Positions 43,301-51,826 are shown, numbered from the stretch's first letter. The stretch is 64,000 nt of DNA from Sphingobacterium sp. UBA2700 (GCA_002354335.1 DELI01000027.1:122482-186481); one strand, 5' to 3'. Program-made: numbers and translations. The notes: generated by a model from the letters alone, not told the origin.

Positions 43301-43449
43301 GCGTAAAATCGCTTGATTTACAATTCGTGGGCACTAACCTGTACATCTGGGACAAGGTGAAGATATTTGATCCGGAGCAAGCTGCTTGGAATGGTCGAAA
43401 ATATCCAATTCCATCAACTTACTCAATGCAAGTATATCTTAATTTTTAA
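40324..43449 (+). CDS. susC: SusC-family TonB-linked outer-membrane importer
   Basis: A 1041-residue TonB-dependent transporter. It has a signal peptide (cleavage after SIANGQ), a CarboxypepD_reg domain (residues about 28-105), and the SusC/RagA signature SSDIDEVIVVGLGNVQ. The plug follows (LLGGRAAGVISMQSSGEPG; LVLIDGLEGDLNTIDPADVE; KDASATAVYGVRGANG), then a 22-strand barrel. It takes up oligosaccharides across the outer membrane, closed on top by the SusD lid encoded next (stop and start overlap as TAATG). Given the upstream GH92 enzyme, mannose-containing glycans are the likely cargo; this is inference. Confidence 0.95.
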   Translation: MKIFHAICLLLFCSVFSIANGQETKELTIAGKVINAAGNPMSAVSIFVKDKPSAGTSTGNDGVFKITVNYGDKVVFSHTGYDLQEYLAIESKADLVIELVEKSSDIDEVIVVGLGNVQRKISSVGAITTVDVKSLQTPAPSIANLLGGRAAGVISMQSSGEPGKNISEFWVRGIGTFGANSKALVLIDGLEGDLNTIDPADVESFSILKDASATAVYGVRGANGVVLVTTKRGLVDRIQITARANSTLSHLNRLPQYLRAYDYALLANEATALRGQSPLYDQTEMGIIRDGLDLDMYPDVNWQEEILNKNSWRQSYYVSGRGGSEVARYFLSLGGKNESAAYKVDPNSVYSSNVGFNTYNYRINLDVNLTKTTKVYLGSDGFLSQLKQPGVANTEYIWGAQSRLTPLAIPTQYSNGMLPGLGGEDASSPYVMINRTGKALDEAFKGKVTLALNQDFDPWVKGLKFRAQGAYDVHSFFEERRKVQPGLSKALGRAPDGSLIMQQTVLEEKATYKKEIRQYRKYHFESVINYDRQFGSDHRTSALIYYYLSDAKHTDDAKNNLEAIPLRYQGVSSRLTYGFRDTYLLDVNFGYTGSENFQPGRQYGFFPSIALGWVPTGYRYLQENAPWLNYFKIRASYGTVGNDRISEIRFPYLTKVNQNDVNVWGIPGIETINETRIGADNLAWERAIKSNIGFEGKLFNNKIDFVFDIFKDQRNGIFQQRVQVPSYVGVVSNPFANVGRMKSSGVDGNISFTHNLSDRMGFTLRGNFTYTKNLVQNWEQAYLEYPYLEFNGFPHKSIRGYQSLGLFKDEEDIKYSPKQSFGEVLPGDIKYKDVNGDGVIDALDQVPLTHSNYPLAMFGFGGEFRFKNLTLGLLFKGTGRTSFFYVGQTMEVNKEKKVNGMGYMPFFNGNEGNVLSIVADPNNRWIPMDYAVANGIDPSLAENPNALFPRLQYGNNANNSQLSSFWQGDSRYIRLEELTLSYNVSPNFVKRIGVKSLDLQFVGTNLYIWDKVKIFDPEQAAWNGRKYPIPSTYSMQVYLNF

Positions 43450-45503
43450 TGGATAAAGTGATAAATAAAATGAAATTAACGATCATAAATAAAATAGCTA
43501 AACTGTCGGTTTTGGTAATGGCTATTGCCTCAACATCCTCATGTAAAGATTATCTAAACATCGATAATTATTTTGATGATGAATTCAATATAGACTCTGC
43601 ATTCAGCAGTACAAGAAATATCGAAGCTTATATGTGGGGGGCGGCCTCGATGTTCCCGGATGAATCCAATACCGTTCGATTTGGATACACGCCCGGACCG
43701 ATGGCTACGGATGAGGGATTCAACGGATTGACAGGTGGTGGTTCGACCAACGTTTATTACGGGATGGATTATGTGACGGGGAATATCAATCCGGATTTCT
43801 TCGGTGCAGGCTCGTCCGCGTCTAATTATAACCTGAATCAATGGGCGAGATACTATAAGATTATTCGTAAGTGCAATAGCATTTTGGCTAATCTCGATGT
43901 CCCTCGGGATCTAAGTACGGCCGACCGCCATCGTATTGAAGGTTATACTCGCTTTATCCGCGCTTATGCATACTACAATATCTTAGTGGATTATGGTCCT
44001 GCCATTCTATTGGGCGATGAAATCGTCAATACGAATGAGCCGATTGAGTATTACGATCGCCCAAGAGCAACCTACGATGAGACGATGGACTATACGGTCG
44101 AAGAGTTTGAAAAAGCAGCTCAATTTTTACCTGCCGAAGTGTCGATTTTAGATTTTGGAAAACCTAGCAAAGGAGCAGCTTATGCCTTGATTGCGCGTCT
44201 TCGTTTGATTCATGCGAGTCCGTTGTTCAATGGCGGCCCTGTCGCTGCTTCTTACTTTGGTAGTTGGACCCGCAAAACAGATGGAGTACATTATGTATCG
44301 CAACAATATGATGAGAAGCGTTGGGCAGTTGCAGCAGCAGCAGCAAAACGTGTTATGGATTTGGGGCAATATAAACTTTATACTGCGGTAGCAGACGATA
44401 AGACAAAACAACTCCCTCAAGGTGTAACTTCTGATCCGAATTTCTATGGACAATTTCCGAACGGTGCTGCGGGTATTGATGCATTTCGTTCCTATTCAGA
44501 AATATTTACTGGCGAAGCCGTTCCTGCAACCAATAAGGAGGTTATTTGGGGAAGAAATACTGATTATATCAATGACTATATTACTAAAGGGGCTTTCCCG
44601 CCATCGTTGGGAGGTTGGGGTCGCTTCTGTGTGACACAAAAGGTTGTAGATGCTTATTTAATGGATGATGGTCGCACGAAGGAAGAGGCAACTGTTGATG
44701 GTTATTACTCGGAAAATGGTTTTACAACACAAGCGAAGCGATTTTCTGGATACCCTTTAAATTCAGGGGTGTACAATATGTATGCAAACCGCGAAATGCG
44801 TTTTTATGCATCGGTTGGATTTAACGAAGCTGTTTGGCAAGCTGAATCTAGCGCCTCTCTGAATAACTATACTGCAAAATATTATTATCAGGATGCGGAC
44901 GGGCGTGGTGGAGTTACGGCGACTTCGCCTGATTATCCAATCACAGGTTATGTAATCAAAAAATTTATTCACCCGATGGATGCTTGGAGCGGTACAGGTG
45001 CTCGTCGTATGAAAAAATCGTATGCGATTATCCGCTATGCTGAGATCTTATTATCTTATGCCGAAGCTTTGAATAATTTAAAGGGGACTCATACAGTAGA
45101 CTTAGGAGGAAGACAATATACGGTTAGCCGCGAAGAAGAGGCAATCAAGAATGCTTTCAATCAAGTGCGTTATAGAGCAGGGTTGCCAGGTTTAAATTCA
45201 TCAAAAGTGGGCAACGCGCAAACAGTACAAAGTGAGATCGAGCGCGAGCGCATGGTTGAATTTTTATGGGAAAACAGACGGTACTATGATGTTCGTCGTT
45301 GGGGAATCTATGAAGAAACCGAGCGTGAACCAATCCGCGGGATGAATCCTGATGGAGCGACAAAAGAAACGTATTACAAACGTGTGATCCCGGGGACTTC
45401 ATCCTTCTTAAAACGTGTTGTTCACAAGAAATTGGTATGGGTTCCTATTCCACGCGAAGAGTTACGCAGATTGCCATCGTTAGATCAAAATCCAGGATAC
45501 TAA
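43449..45503 (+). CDS. susD: SusD/RagB-family glycan-binding lipoprotein
   Basis: A 684-residue surface lipoprotein with the signal ending ASTSSC (Cys33 from the first ATG; an internal ATG seven codons later is an alternative start). The SusD pattern includes the ARYYKIIRKCNSILANLDV helix, RIEGYTRFIRAYAYYNILVD with the TPR-like helix pair, and the C-terminal block ERERMVEFLWENRRYYDVRR with VWVPIPREELRRLP at the end. It caps the SusC barrel and binds the glycan. It is somewhat longer than typical members (500-600). Confidence 0.95.
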   Translation: MDKVINKMKLTIINKIAKLSVLVMAIASTSSCKDYLNIDNYFDDEFNIDSAFSSTRNIEAYMWGAASMFPDESNTVRFGYTPGPMATDEGFNGLTGGGSTNVYYGMDYVTGNINPDFFGAGSSASNYNLNQWARYYKIIRKCNSILANLDVPRDLSTADRHRIEGYTRFIRAYAYYNILVDYGPAILLGDEIVNTNEPIEYYDRPRATYDETMDYTVEEFEKAAQFLPAEVSILDFGKPSKGAAYALIARLRLIHASPLFNGGPVAASYFGSWTRKTDGVHYVSQQYDEKRWAVAAAAAKRVMDLGQYKLYTAVADDKTKQLPQGVTSDPNFYGQFPNGAAGIDAFRSYSEIFTGEAVPATNKEVIWGRNTDYINDYITKGAFPPSLGGWGRFCVTQKVVDAYLMDDGRTKEEATVDGYYSENGFTTQAKRFSGYPLNSGVYNMYANREMRFYASVGFNEAVWQAESSASLNNYTAKYYYQDADGRGGVTATSPDYPITGYVIKKFIHPMDAWSGTGARRMKKSYAIIRYAEILLSYAEALNNLKGTHTVDLGGRQYTVSREEEAIKNAFNQVRYRAGLPGLNSSKVGNAQTVQSEIERERMVEFLWENRRYYDVRRWGIYEETEREPIRGMNPDGATKETYYKRVIPGTSSFLKRVVHKKLVWVPIPREELRRLPSLDQNPGY

Positions 45504-45524
45504 AATCATATTAATCGAAATTAC

Positions 45525-46421
45525 ATGAAACGTAGATATATAGCCATGATGGCCTTAGCGGGGTTGCTATCATCATGCAAAGACAACGAGTTGTTTGAAA
45601 AGGAAATGTATAAGAATGTGGTTGCTTTAATCAGCAGTTCCTATCACAATACTTTTCAAGAGGTTGTGCCATTGACAGGAGGGGAGACCGTGGGATACAT
45701 TGCAGCATCGGTTGGCGGTACGCACCTTCCAGAGAACGATCTGGTTATTGAACTTACCGAAGATCAGGAGCCTCTAGACGCTTACAATAGATCGCTTTTT
45801 GATCTTGACGAAAGACTCTATGCGAAGTTATTGCCAAAGGAAAAGTATAGCATTGAAGATTATAAGATTCAAATCAAGGCCGGCGAGCGAACAGGAAAGA
45901 CACAGGTAAAGCTATTGGCTGATGGCCTTTCTCCTGATTCGACTTATTTTATCGCGTTGAAAGCAAATGAAGTGGGAGCGGTGGAAATCAATGCAAAGAA
46001 GAAAACGATTCTTTACCAAATTCAAATTAAGAATGCTTATGCTTCACAGGCTTCCGATGCTTTTTATACGATGTCTGGTTCGGCAAATGATATTGTGACT
46101 GCAGGGAATAAAAAGTTATATCCCCTGACAAAGAATTCCGTTCGCGTGGTTGTGGGGAATGAGAATTTTGAAAATAACGAAGCCGCCATTGCAAAGACTT
46201 CAATGGTATTAGAAGTGGGCGCAGATAACAAGGTGACGATCAAACCGTACAAGACTCTTCAGATCAAGCAATTGGAAGGGGATGAAAGATACCCGAATAC
46301 GTATCATTTGGAAGAAACTTACGGTAGGAAATTCCATGTTTTCAATTTGAAATATGAATATCAGGTCGGTAAAACGCCGATTGTGATGCAGGAGGAATTG
46401 CGTCTGGAAGTTAGGGATTAG
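45525..46421 (+). CDS. surface lipoprotein, DUF4361/BT_3044-like
   Basis: A 298-residue lipoprotein (signal ending LLSSC, Cys19). The N-terminal half (about 25-150) has the strand pattern of the BT_3987/DUF1735 domain (LTGGETVGYIAASVGGTHLP) and the C-terminal half (about 165-298) fits DUF4361 (YQIQIKNAYASQASDAFYTM; YGRKFHVFNLKYEYQ). Proteins of this type sit at the end of SusC/D operons and probably help bind glycan at the surface, as SusE does. The gene follows susD by 21 bases, so it is the last gene of the locus. Confidence 0.7.
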   Translation: MKRRYIAMMALAGLLSSCKDNELFEKEMYKNVVALISSSYHNTFQEVVPLTGGETVGYIAASVGGTHLPENDLVIELTEDQEPLDAYNRSLFDLDERLYAKLLPKEKYSIEDYKIQIKAGERTGKTQVKLLADGLSPDSTYFIALKANEVGAVEINAKKKTILYQIQIKNAYASQASDAFYTMSGSANDIVTAGNKKLYPLTKNSVRVVVGNENFENNEAAIAKTSMVLEVGADNKVTIKPYKTLQIKQLEGDERYPNTYHLEETYGRKFHVFNLKYEYQVGKTPIVMQEELRLEVRD

Positions 46422-46552
46422 ATTTATTGATAATTTCTCGAATATATTCATCATTAGTGCAAATGTCGATTTCAAGTGTTCGAATATTAGATGTGGAAGT
46501 GGTTTAAATTCAGCGTTTTCTATATTTATAAATAAAACTAAAACTTAAGCGC

Positions 46553-46765
46553 ATGAAGGCATTATCGAATCTTTCGAAATTTGAGATTAAAGAACAAAAC
46601 GCTGTAAAAGGTGGAAAGGCATTACCTCCAGGAACATTCCCTTTGCCAGGAAACCCTTTTTATTCATTTTCAATTAGTGAGTCATCGATTTTTCCAGGAA
46701 CATTCTACTATTCAGTTTGGGATATGGATGGACAATATGTTGGCGGTTTTGTTCTTCAAAAGTAA
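46553..46765 (+). CDS. double-glycine leader peptide (bacteriocin/RiPP-like precursor), 70 aa
   Basis: A 70-residue peptide. Residues 1-21 form a leader typical of Bacteroidota natural-product precursors (LSNLSKFEIKEQNAVKGG, Gly20-Gly21), the site cut by C39-peptidase ABC exporters. The 49-residue product is rich in Phe, Tyr, Pro, Ser and Gly (LPPGTFPLPGNPFYSFSI), has no cysteine, and ends in YVGGFVLQK. It has its own promoter-like TATATTTA upstream (about 46530) and a strong terminator. No exporter or modifying enzyme is encoded in the window. A signalling or antibacterial peptide is likely. It faces a LytS/LytTR pair. Confidence 0.7.
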   Translation: MKALSNLSKFEIKEQNAVKGGKALPPGTFPLPGNPFYSFSISESSIFPGTFYYSVWDMDGQYVGGFVLQK

Positions 46766-46787
46766 AACAAGATTGGGGAATGAAGGA

Positions 46788-46817
46788 GAGGCTGTGCGAA
46801 AACACAGCCTCTTTTTT
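46788..46817 (+). terminator. terminator after the GG-leader peptide
   Basis: A perfect 9-bp stem (46788-46796 with 46803-46811) with a CGAAAA loop and six Ts, 22 bases past the stop codon. Confidence 0.92.
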
Positions 46818-46924
46818 CTGAAAGTTTCTGTTTACCGCCGCCATCAAGAACTTTCATCCATGTAGGTGTTTCGATGGAGACCTGAAAGTTTTATTTTTAC
46901 CCTCAATCTCATAATCCTTGTTGC

Positions 46925-47644
46925 CTAGAGCGTATTATTCTCAATAATTGCAATCAGCTTTGCTTTATAGCTAGCGCTTATAGGGAGTTTGTCGCCTCTT
47001 ACAGACGCATGATTATCGACGATAAATTCCAAGTAATTATTATTCAAGATGAAGGAGTTATGGATTCTAATAAAATTCGTCGGGAGTAGCTCTTCAAGTT
47101 GTTTCATGCGTTTATAAACCAATACTGGAGAGTCATTTGCTAATACTACTTTGACGTATTCTTGTTGTGCTTCAAAATATAAGATATCATCGTAGTAAAT
47201 TTTAATATGTTTTCGATCTGATTTGATGAACATAAATTCCTTTTTGCTTTCAGGAATGACGTAGGGTTTATTTGGGTTTTGAGCGAGAAAATAATCTCTA
47301 ACTTTTTCTACAGCTTGCACGAAGCGTTTGAAGATGATGGGTTTTAGGATGTAATCTAAGGCATTGTATTCATAGCCTTCCAAGGCGAAGCTGGCATAGG
47401 CGGAAGTAAAAATGATGCACTGTCCTTTTGGGAGCAAGGCCGCTAATTCCATACCGGACATTTTGGGCATATTGATATCCAGAAAAACCAAGTCAACATT
47501 TTCTTTCTCCATGTATTGCAATGCATCGAAAGCGTCATAGCACTTTTGTTTTAATGACAAATAGGGGATCTTTTGAATATAATCTTCAAGCAACTGAACA
47601 GCATTTGGCTCATCATCGACTATTAGACAAGTAATTATTTTCAT
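46925..47644 (-). CDS. LytTR-family response regulator
   Basis: A 239-residue regulator. The receiver domain (1-120) has the phosphorylation site Asp56 in LVFLDINMPKMSG and the conserved Lys in DYILKPI. The LytTR DNA-binding domain (about 140-237) carries the strands FMFIKSDRKHIKIYYDDILY and the ending FIRIHNSFILNN. It is the partner of the kinase encoded immediately upstream (4-base overlap) and probably controls a cell-surface or peptide-related process. Targets are unknown. Confidence 0.92.
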   Translation of the reverse strand: MKIITCLIVDDEPNAVQLLEDYIQKIPYLSLKQKCYDAFDALQYMEKENVDLVFLDINMPKMSGMELAALLPKGQCIIFTSAYASFALEGYEYNALDYILKPIIFKRFVQAVEKVRDYFLAQNPNKPYVIPESKKEFMFIKSDRKHIKIYYDDILYFEAQQEYVKVVLANDSPVLVYKRMKQLEELLPTNFIRIHNSFILNNNYLEFIVDNHASVRGDKLPISASYKAKLIAIIENNTL

Positions 47645-48669
47645 AAAGGTAATTCTAAATTGGCATTGAAGATATTGTTCGTTAGTGTTCTCTCAAATTT
47701 ATAGTTTTTCCCATAAAGTATGTCCAGGCGAGCTATAAGATTCTTTAAGCCGTTGCCGCCTTGCTGTTCATTTTTTTCTTCAAAAACTTTATTCGATACA
47801 TTGATTTTTAATTTTCCGTCTGATGATTCAATTTTTAACGACAGATAATTCTCTTTGCTTCTTTTGTCGATTCCATGTTTGAAGACATTCTCTACTAGTG
47901 GAATGATGAGCATAGGCGGCAGTTCCACAGCATTGGGCACCACATTAATTTCGAAATCTACTTGCATCGGGTGCAACATTCGCATCCGCTCTAAGTCAAT
48001 ATAGTCCTTCAGGAATTGAATATCGATTGGTAGCTTGACGAGCGCCTTCGACGCTTCATCCACAAAATAGCGCATGATATTGGCGAGTTTTTCAATCAGT
48101 TGGGCGCTTTGTGGCGACTCGCGTTGTGCTACATAATAGATATTGTTAAGCGTATTGAATAGGAAGTGTGGTTGCACTTGTGCCTTTAATAAATCGAGTT
48201 CCACTTTGGACGTGTATTCTTTAAGCCGTTTCTGATCTTTACGCACATTAAAATAATCTAAAGCTAACATAAATATAAAACTGAATAGGTAGTTGATAAT
48301 TAAGGAAGTCATTATACTCGCGTATACTTGAAAACTGGTGCTCTGGTCTTCTCCCCGGAAGTAGAGCTCATGGAAGTAAGAACGAAGTTCTACGCGAATA
48401 AAACAAATGATGCTGAGCAACAAGACCGTTGCAAGCAGATAAGTAAAAATACGGCCTTTAAAATAAAGCTTTGGCAGAAGAAAACAGGCGTTGCCATAGA
48501 TTACCGCTAGCATACTAAACATATTGATGATAGTAAATACTAATGCATAGCCGAAGTCGGCATTTTGGAGGTAAGATGCGAAAGTTAGTGCCATCACAAA
48601 AAGCCAAGTAATGACTTGCAACTTGACCAGAGAAACCTCCCTATCGAAAAATTTAACCATAGTATTCAA
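47641..48669 (-). CDS. LytS/YehU-type sensor histidine kinase
   Basis: A 342-residue membrane kinase. Four transmembrane helices occupy residues about 18-140. The His_kinase domain has phospho-acceptor His168 in VQPHFLFNTLNNI and an ATPase part with PLVENVFKHGID and GNGLKNLIARLDILYG. No periplasmic sensor domain is present beyond short loops, so it probably senses membrane state or a hydrophobic peptide. It is co-transcribed with its LytTR regulator. An inverted repeat (48694-48700 with 48710-48716) lies in the upstream gap. Confidence 0.92.
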   Translation of the reverse strand: MNTMVKFFDREVSLVKLQVITWLFVMALTFASYLQNADFGYALVFTIINMFSMLAVIYGNACFLLPKLYFKGRIFTYLLATVLLLSIICFIRVELRSYFHELYFRGEDQSTSFQVYASIMTSLIINYLFSFIFMLALDYFNVRKDQKRLKEYTSKVELDLLKAQVQPHFLFNTLNNIYYVAQRESPQSAQLIEKLANIMRYFVDEASKALVKLPIDIQFLKDYIDLERMRMLHPMQVDFEINVVPNAVELPPMLIIPLVENVFKHGIDKRSKENYLSLKIESSDGKLKINVSNKVFEEKNEQQGGNGLKNLIARLDILYGKNYKFERTLTNNIFNANLELPL

Positions 48670-48896
48670 GTTAGTAATACGCTGTTATATCCTCAATATT
48701 TTTCAATAGAATATTGTTTTTTATCAATGGATGTAAACATTGAAAATAGCTTGTCGTTCGTTAAAAATTCTAAGTCGTCTATTTAAACCGTTCGTATTTG
48801 AACTATGGACAAGCGCATATTTGTTTTGCAAGGAAATCATGGATAAATGCCATAAGCATAAAATATTAAAAACGAATATTAATAATGGATAGCAAA

Positions 48897-49427
48897 ATGA
48901 AAAACACACTTAACAAGATCGGCTTATTTCTAGTATTAGCACTTTTAACGGTTTCCTGTAGTAAAGATGACTCGCCATCTGGCGATTCTGATGGTTTTTT
49001 GCGCTGTAAGATTAATGGGAAATTACATGAGTTCAATTACAGTTTGAGTGCAAATGATAAACCTGATGATTGGAATACGATACACTTCGTGACGGTCGGT
49101 GGTCACGAGTCAAAAGATATGGCCTCGCCAGGCTTTGGGTTTCAATTGGTTTCCGATGAGGGAGCTAAGGAGACAACTTATGTGACTGCGAATGGTGAAG
49201 GTCCTGAGTTAGTTGGGCAATACTATATTCAAAATGTTGTAGACGGAAAGATTGTGAGTACAACGGGCTATCGTGGAGACGGAAGTGATGGTTCAAGTTT
49301 TACATTAAATATTACGAGCTTGACCAAATGGGGGGTAAAAGGCACTTTCTCGGGTGTATTGGAAGGGGGAGGTGAATTCCTAACGGTGACTGAGGGTGAG
49401 TTTTCCGCACCATATAATAAGAACTAA
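48897..49427 (+). CDS. hypothetical lipoprotein, 176 aa
   Basis: A lipoprotein of 176 residues from the ATG at 48897 (the ATG at 48885 would add four residues). The signal ends LLTVSC and is followed by an acidic linker (SKDDSPSGDSDG). The body is a beta-sandwich-like domain (RCKINGKLHEFNYSLS; WGVKGTFSGVLEGGGEF) of the kind found in many small Bacteroidota lipoproteins. Function unknown. It is the first of two co-directional genes with the next one 30 bases later. Confidence 0.65.
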   Translation: MKNTLNKIGLFLVLALLTVSCSKDDSPSGDSDGFLRCKINGKLHEFNYSLSANDKPDDWNTIHFVTVGGHESKDMASPGFGFQLVSDEGAKETTYVTANGEGPELVGQYYIQNVVDGKIVSTTGYRGDGSDGSSFTLNITSLTKWGVKGTFSGVLEGGGEFLTVTEGEFSAPYNKN

Positions 49428-49457
49428 AACATTGTTGAAACTATAAAAACGAATACT

Positions 49458-49928
49458 ATGAAAGCAATTTGTATATCATTACTGATGCTGTTTTGTTTAA
49501 CAGCTACACAGGTAAAAGCGCAAGGATTCTTAGATAAGATAGATCGTGCAGCTGATAAACTGGATAGAGCAACGAATACCGCCGATCGTGCGGCGAATAA
49601 AGCCGATAAGGCGGGTAAGGTTGGAAAGAAGCTTACTGGATTTTTCGGTAAAGGCAAGGAGGGAGAAGCTGGACTTAACAAAACTGTCGTAAAGATTGAG
49701 GGTATCAGTTACGAGCAACTGAATCAGCTGAACAAGAGTTTGAAATCTTGTCAGGGAGTTAGCGCAACGAATGTGGCTTTTAACAAAAACAGTTCAAAAA
49801 TTATCGTATCGCATGCTGGTGGTAGTAATGAGCTACTAGATGAGATGATTAAGAAATCTCAAGGAATTCTCTCGAAAGATGCAATCGACGGAGTAGAGGA
49901 GGGTCAGATTGACTTATCGATAAAGTAG
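49458..49928 (+). CDS. secreted protein with heptad-like repeats
   Basis: A 156-residue protein with a signal peptide (cleavage after VKAQ, residue 22). Residues 24-60 consist of short repeats of the form D-R/K-A-A/T-x-K/T (IDRAADKLDRATNTADRAAN, then KADKAGKVGKK), making an alternating acidic/basic amphipathic helix. The rest is a small alpha-beta domain (VVKIEGISYEQLNQLNKSLK; SSKIIVSHAGGSNELLDEM) reminiscent of a heavy-metal-associated-like fold, but without its CxxC. Function unknown; a terminator follows. Confidence 0.6.
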   Translation: MKAICISLLMLFCLTATQVKAQGFLDKIDRAADKLDRATNTADRAANKADKAGKVGKKLTGFFGKGKEGEAGLNKTVVKIEGISYEQLNQLNKSLKSCQGVSATNVAFNKNSSKIIVSHAGGSNELLDEMIKKSQGILSKDAIDGVEEGQIDLSIK

Positions 49929-50036
49929 GGCATCTCTTTACAATTAACAATTTAAGAAACAACAAACTTATTCCGTATAACGTTAAATTTTTAAGTAAAA
50001 TCACACAAAACGTTGTTAATTCCTATGAGTTAGCTT

Positions 50037-50066
50037 AACTCTACCGAGAAATCGGTAGAGTTTTTT
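50037..50066 (+). terminator. terminator between convergent genes
   Basis: A perfect 11-bp stem (50037-50047 with 50052-50062), GAAA loop and T run. It ends the rightward transcript of the two secreted-protein genes just before the leftward gene's stop codon. Confidence 0.88.
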
Positions 50067-50067
50067 G

Positions 50068-50874
50068 TTAATCCTTCCGGTACTTCTTTTGTTTTTTTGC
50101 CGTAAAAAGGAATTCTACCCGTATATCCGGGGTTTGTAACTTTCCTCTTCGATAAATAACTGGAAACTTTGTTATCAGTTTCGCTACGCGTAGTGCCTCT
50201 TGTTTGAAAATTTCAGACGATCCATAGACATTTATTATGCTATCTAATCTGCCCTGTTCATTAGCAAGTACATGAATTGCGGCAAATCCTGATTCCTCAA
50301 TAGTTGGTAATGCAGACACATTAATCAGCGTGTCGATGTGCCCATTTAGAAGAGCATCGCCCATGAACAGCGGTGTATTCTTAGACATGGAGTTGTCGAA
50401 GTAAGTTGTGCTTTTTAATATACCTTTATCAAAAACATACTCATACTCATGTTCGAAAACACTTGAGAATCCATGATGATCGTAAGTGAGAAGTTTACCA
50501 TTAAATGCGATAACCGTATCCGAAAACCAGTCTGCTATCACTCGTCCGTTTTTGACCTTTTTGCCAAACATTTCATTGAGATCTGCTTTAGCACTTTTAC
50601 TTTCATTATAAATGTTGGTTAGATACAACCGATTATCGATAATTTCCCAATAGGCGACATATGCTCTCCAGCAGCCTGTTGAAAATCCCCTTAATGAGTC
50701 GGGGAAAAAGGGTTTATTATAATTGCTTTGATCAATCCATTGTTCCAACGGTAAAGCGTGTAGCAAGATAGTGTCTCCTTTGATAATTAGTCTGTCGGGT
50801 TCCTGCTCAGTAGCATAAGTGGAAAAAGAATAGTTAATTAAAAAGATGAAGGCAAAAATGGCGTAGTATTTCAT
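50068..50874 (-). CDS. secreted hypothetical protein with TonB-C-like ending
   Basis: A 268-residue protein with a signal peptide (about 1-21, ending TYATE). The body begins with the pattern IIKGDTILLHALPLEQW and a conserved-looking GFSTGCWRAYVAYWEI block seen in Bacteroidota proteins of unknown role. The last 65 residues (AIHVLANEQGRLDSIINVYG, then EALRVAKLITKFPV) resemble a TonB C-terminal fold, which in such proteins is not linked to iron uptake. Function not known; could interact with periplasmic partners. Confidence 0.55.
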   Translation of the reverse strand: MKYYAIFAFIFLINYSFSTYATEQEPDRLIIKGDTILLHALPLEQWIDQSNYNKPFFPDSLRGFSTGCWRAYVAYWEIIDNRLYLTNIYNESKSAKADLNEMFGKKVKNGRVIADWFSDTVIAFNGKLLTYDHHGFSSVFEHEYEYVFDKGILKSTTYFDNSMSKNTPLFMGDALLNGHIDTLINVSALPTIEESGFAAIHVLANEQGRLDSIINVYGSSEIFKQEALRVAKLITKFPVIYRRGKLQTPDIRVEFLFTAKKQKKYRKD

Positions 50875-50962
50875 GATATATTGGTTTTATATCATGATGA
50901 TTTAAGTGAGTTAATTCCATAGAAATTTGGAATTTAATATTGTTAGTTCTTTTATTTTGAAA

Positions 50963-51826
50963 TTATTTCGTCGGGTATGAAGTTCTATATTTCTTGATCA
51001 TATACCAAGTTGCGGGCTTTAATGTTCTTTCTTTATTAATTGGGTGTCGTCCTGCACTTGTGAAAAATTCAACTTCATTGTTGATTTTCGAATACCAAAC
51101 TTTGTTCACATGCTTTTCCTGGAGGGTATCTGTTTGAGTAATTTTTCTAAAATGTACTAAATCTATTGGGTTGAGGACAAGTTTCTCAGCATGTCTGATT
51201 TCTTCTTTGCAGTCAATTTCTATATATTTTGTTCCATCCCAGTACATACAGCCATCAGTTTTAAGCTGAGAAACGGTCATATAGCAAAGCGTAGCAAAAG
51301 AGAGGCTTGCGGCCGATATAACTAGTATTTTGTTTAAGCCGTTTTTCTTTTTCGGCTTAGCAATTACTGTTGGTTTAAAGGGTTGACTCTGAACAATGTT
51401 ATTATCCTTTTGAGCATATTCTATGCGATCTGACGTCTTAAACTCTACCTGTTGATGCTGTTGAAATGACTTTCGCCATTCTACAAATGGTCTTGGTTTA
51501 AAATCGATTAAAACAGCAAGCAATTTGGCGATAATTTCGTCCGGATTTCTCGTTGTACCATTAAGGAAGTTTTGTACAGATTTTAGTTTTCCTAATTCGG
51601 TAGTGTTAATAGCTTTTTCGAGATCATCTACTTTCACATTTGAATTAAAGTATTCTTCAAAGACAATTCTGTCTTCCTTGTTAAGTCCTTTGCAATATAG
51701 ATATAGTGCATAGTTTCGAAGATTCGCTGGCGAAGGATTTTCTAGGCTTGTAGGTAGAGTCCCTTCATTGCGTTTCTTTGTGTATTCCGCCAAAACTTGC
51801 TCTCTAAAGATATCGAATTCAAACAC
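50963..51826 (-). CDS. single-pass membrane protein, hypothetical
   Basis: A 287-residue protein with a soluble N-terminal helical domain (1-150, cytoplasmic; ANLRNYALYLYCKGLNKEDR), a basic linker (AKPKKKNG), one membrane helix (about 170-188, LVISAASLSFATLCYMTVSQ), and an outer C-terminal domain (about 190-287) containing a Cys pair and the pattern CMYWDGTKYIEIDC. This layout, cytoplasmic helical domain plus a small periplasmic domain, recurs in Bacteroidota but has no assigned function. It is divergently placed to the secreted peptide gene at 52198. Confidence 0.6.
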   Translation of the reverse strand: MFEFDIFREQVLAEYTKKRNEGTLPTSLENPSPANLRNYALYLYCKGLNKEDRIVFEEYFNSNVKVDDLEKAINTTELGKLKSVQNFLNGTTRNPDEIIAKLLAVLIDFKPRPFVEWRKSFQQHQQVEFKTSDRIEYAQKDNNIVQSQPFKPTVIAKPKKKNGLNKILVISAASLSFATLCYMTVSQLKTDGCMYWDGTKYIEIDCKEEIRHAEKLVLNPIDLVHFRKITQTDTLQEKHVNKVWYSKINNEVEFFTSAGRHPINKERTLKPATWYMIKKYRTSYPTK

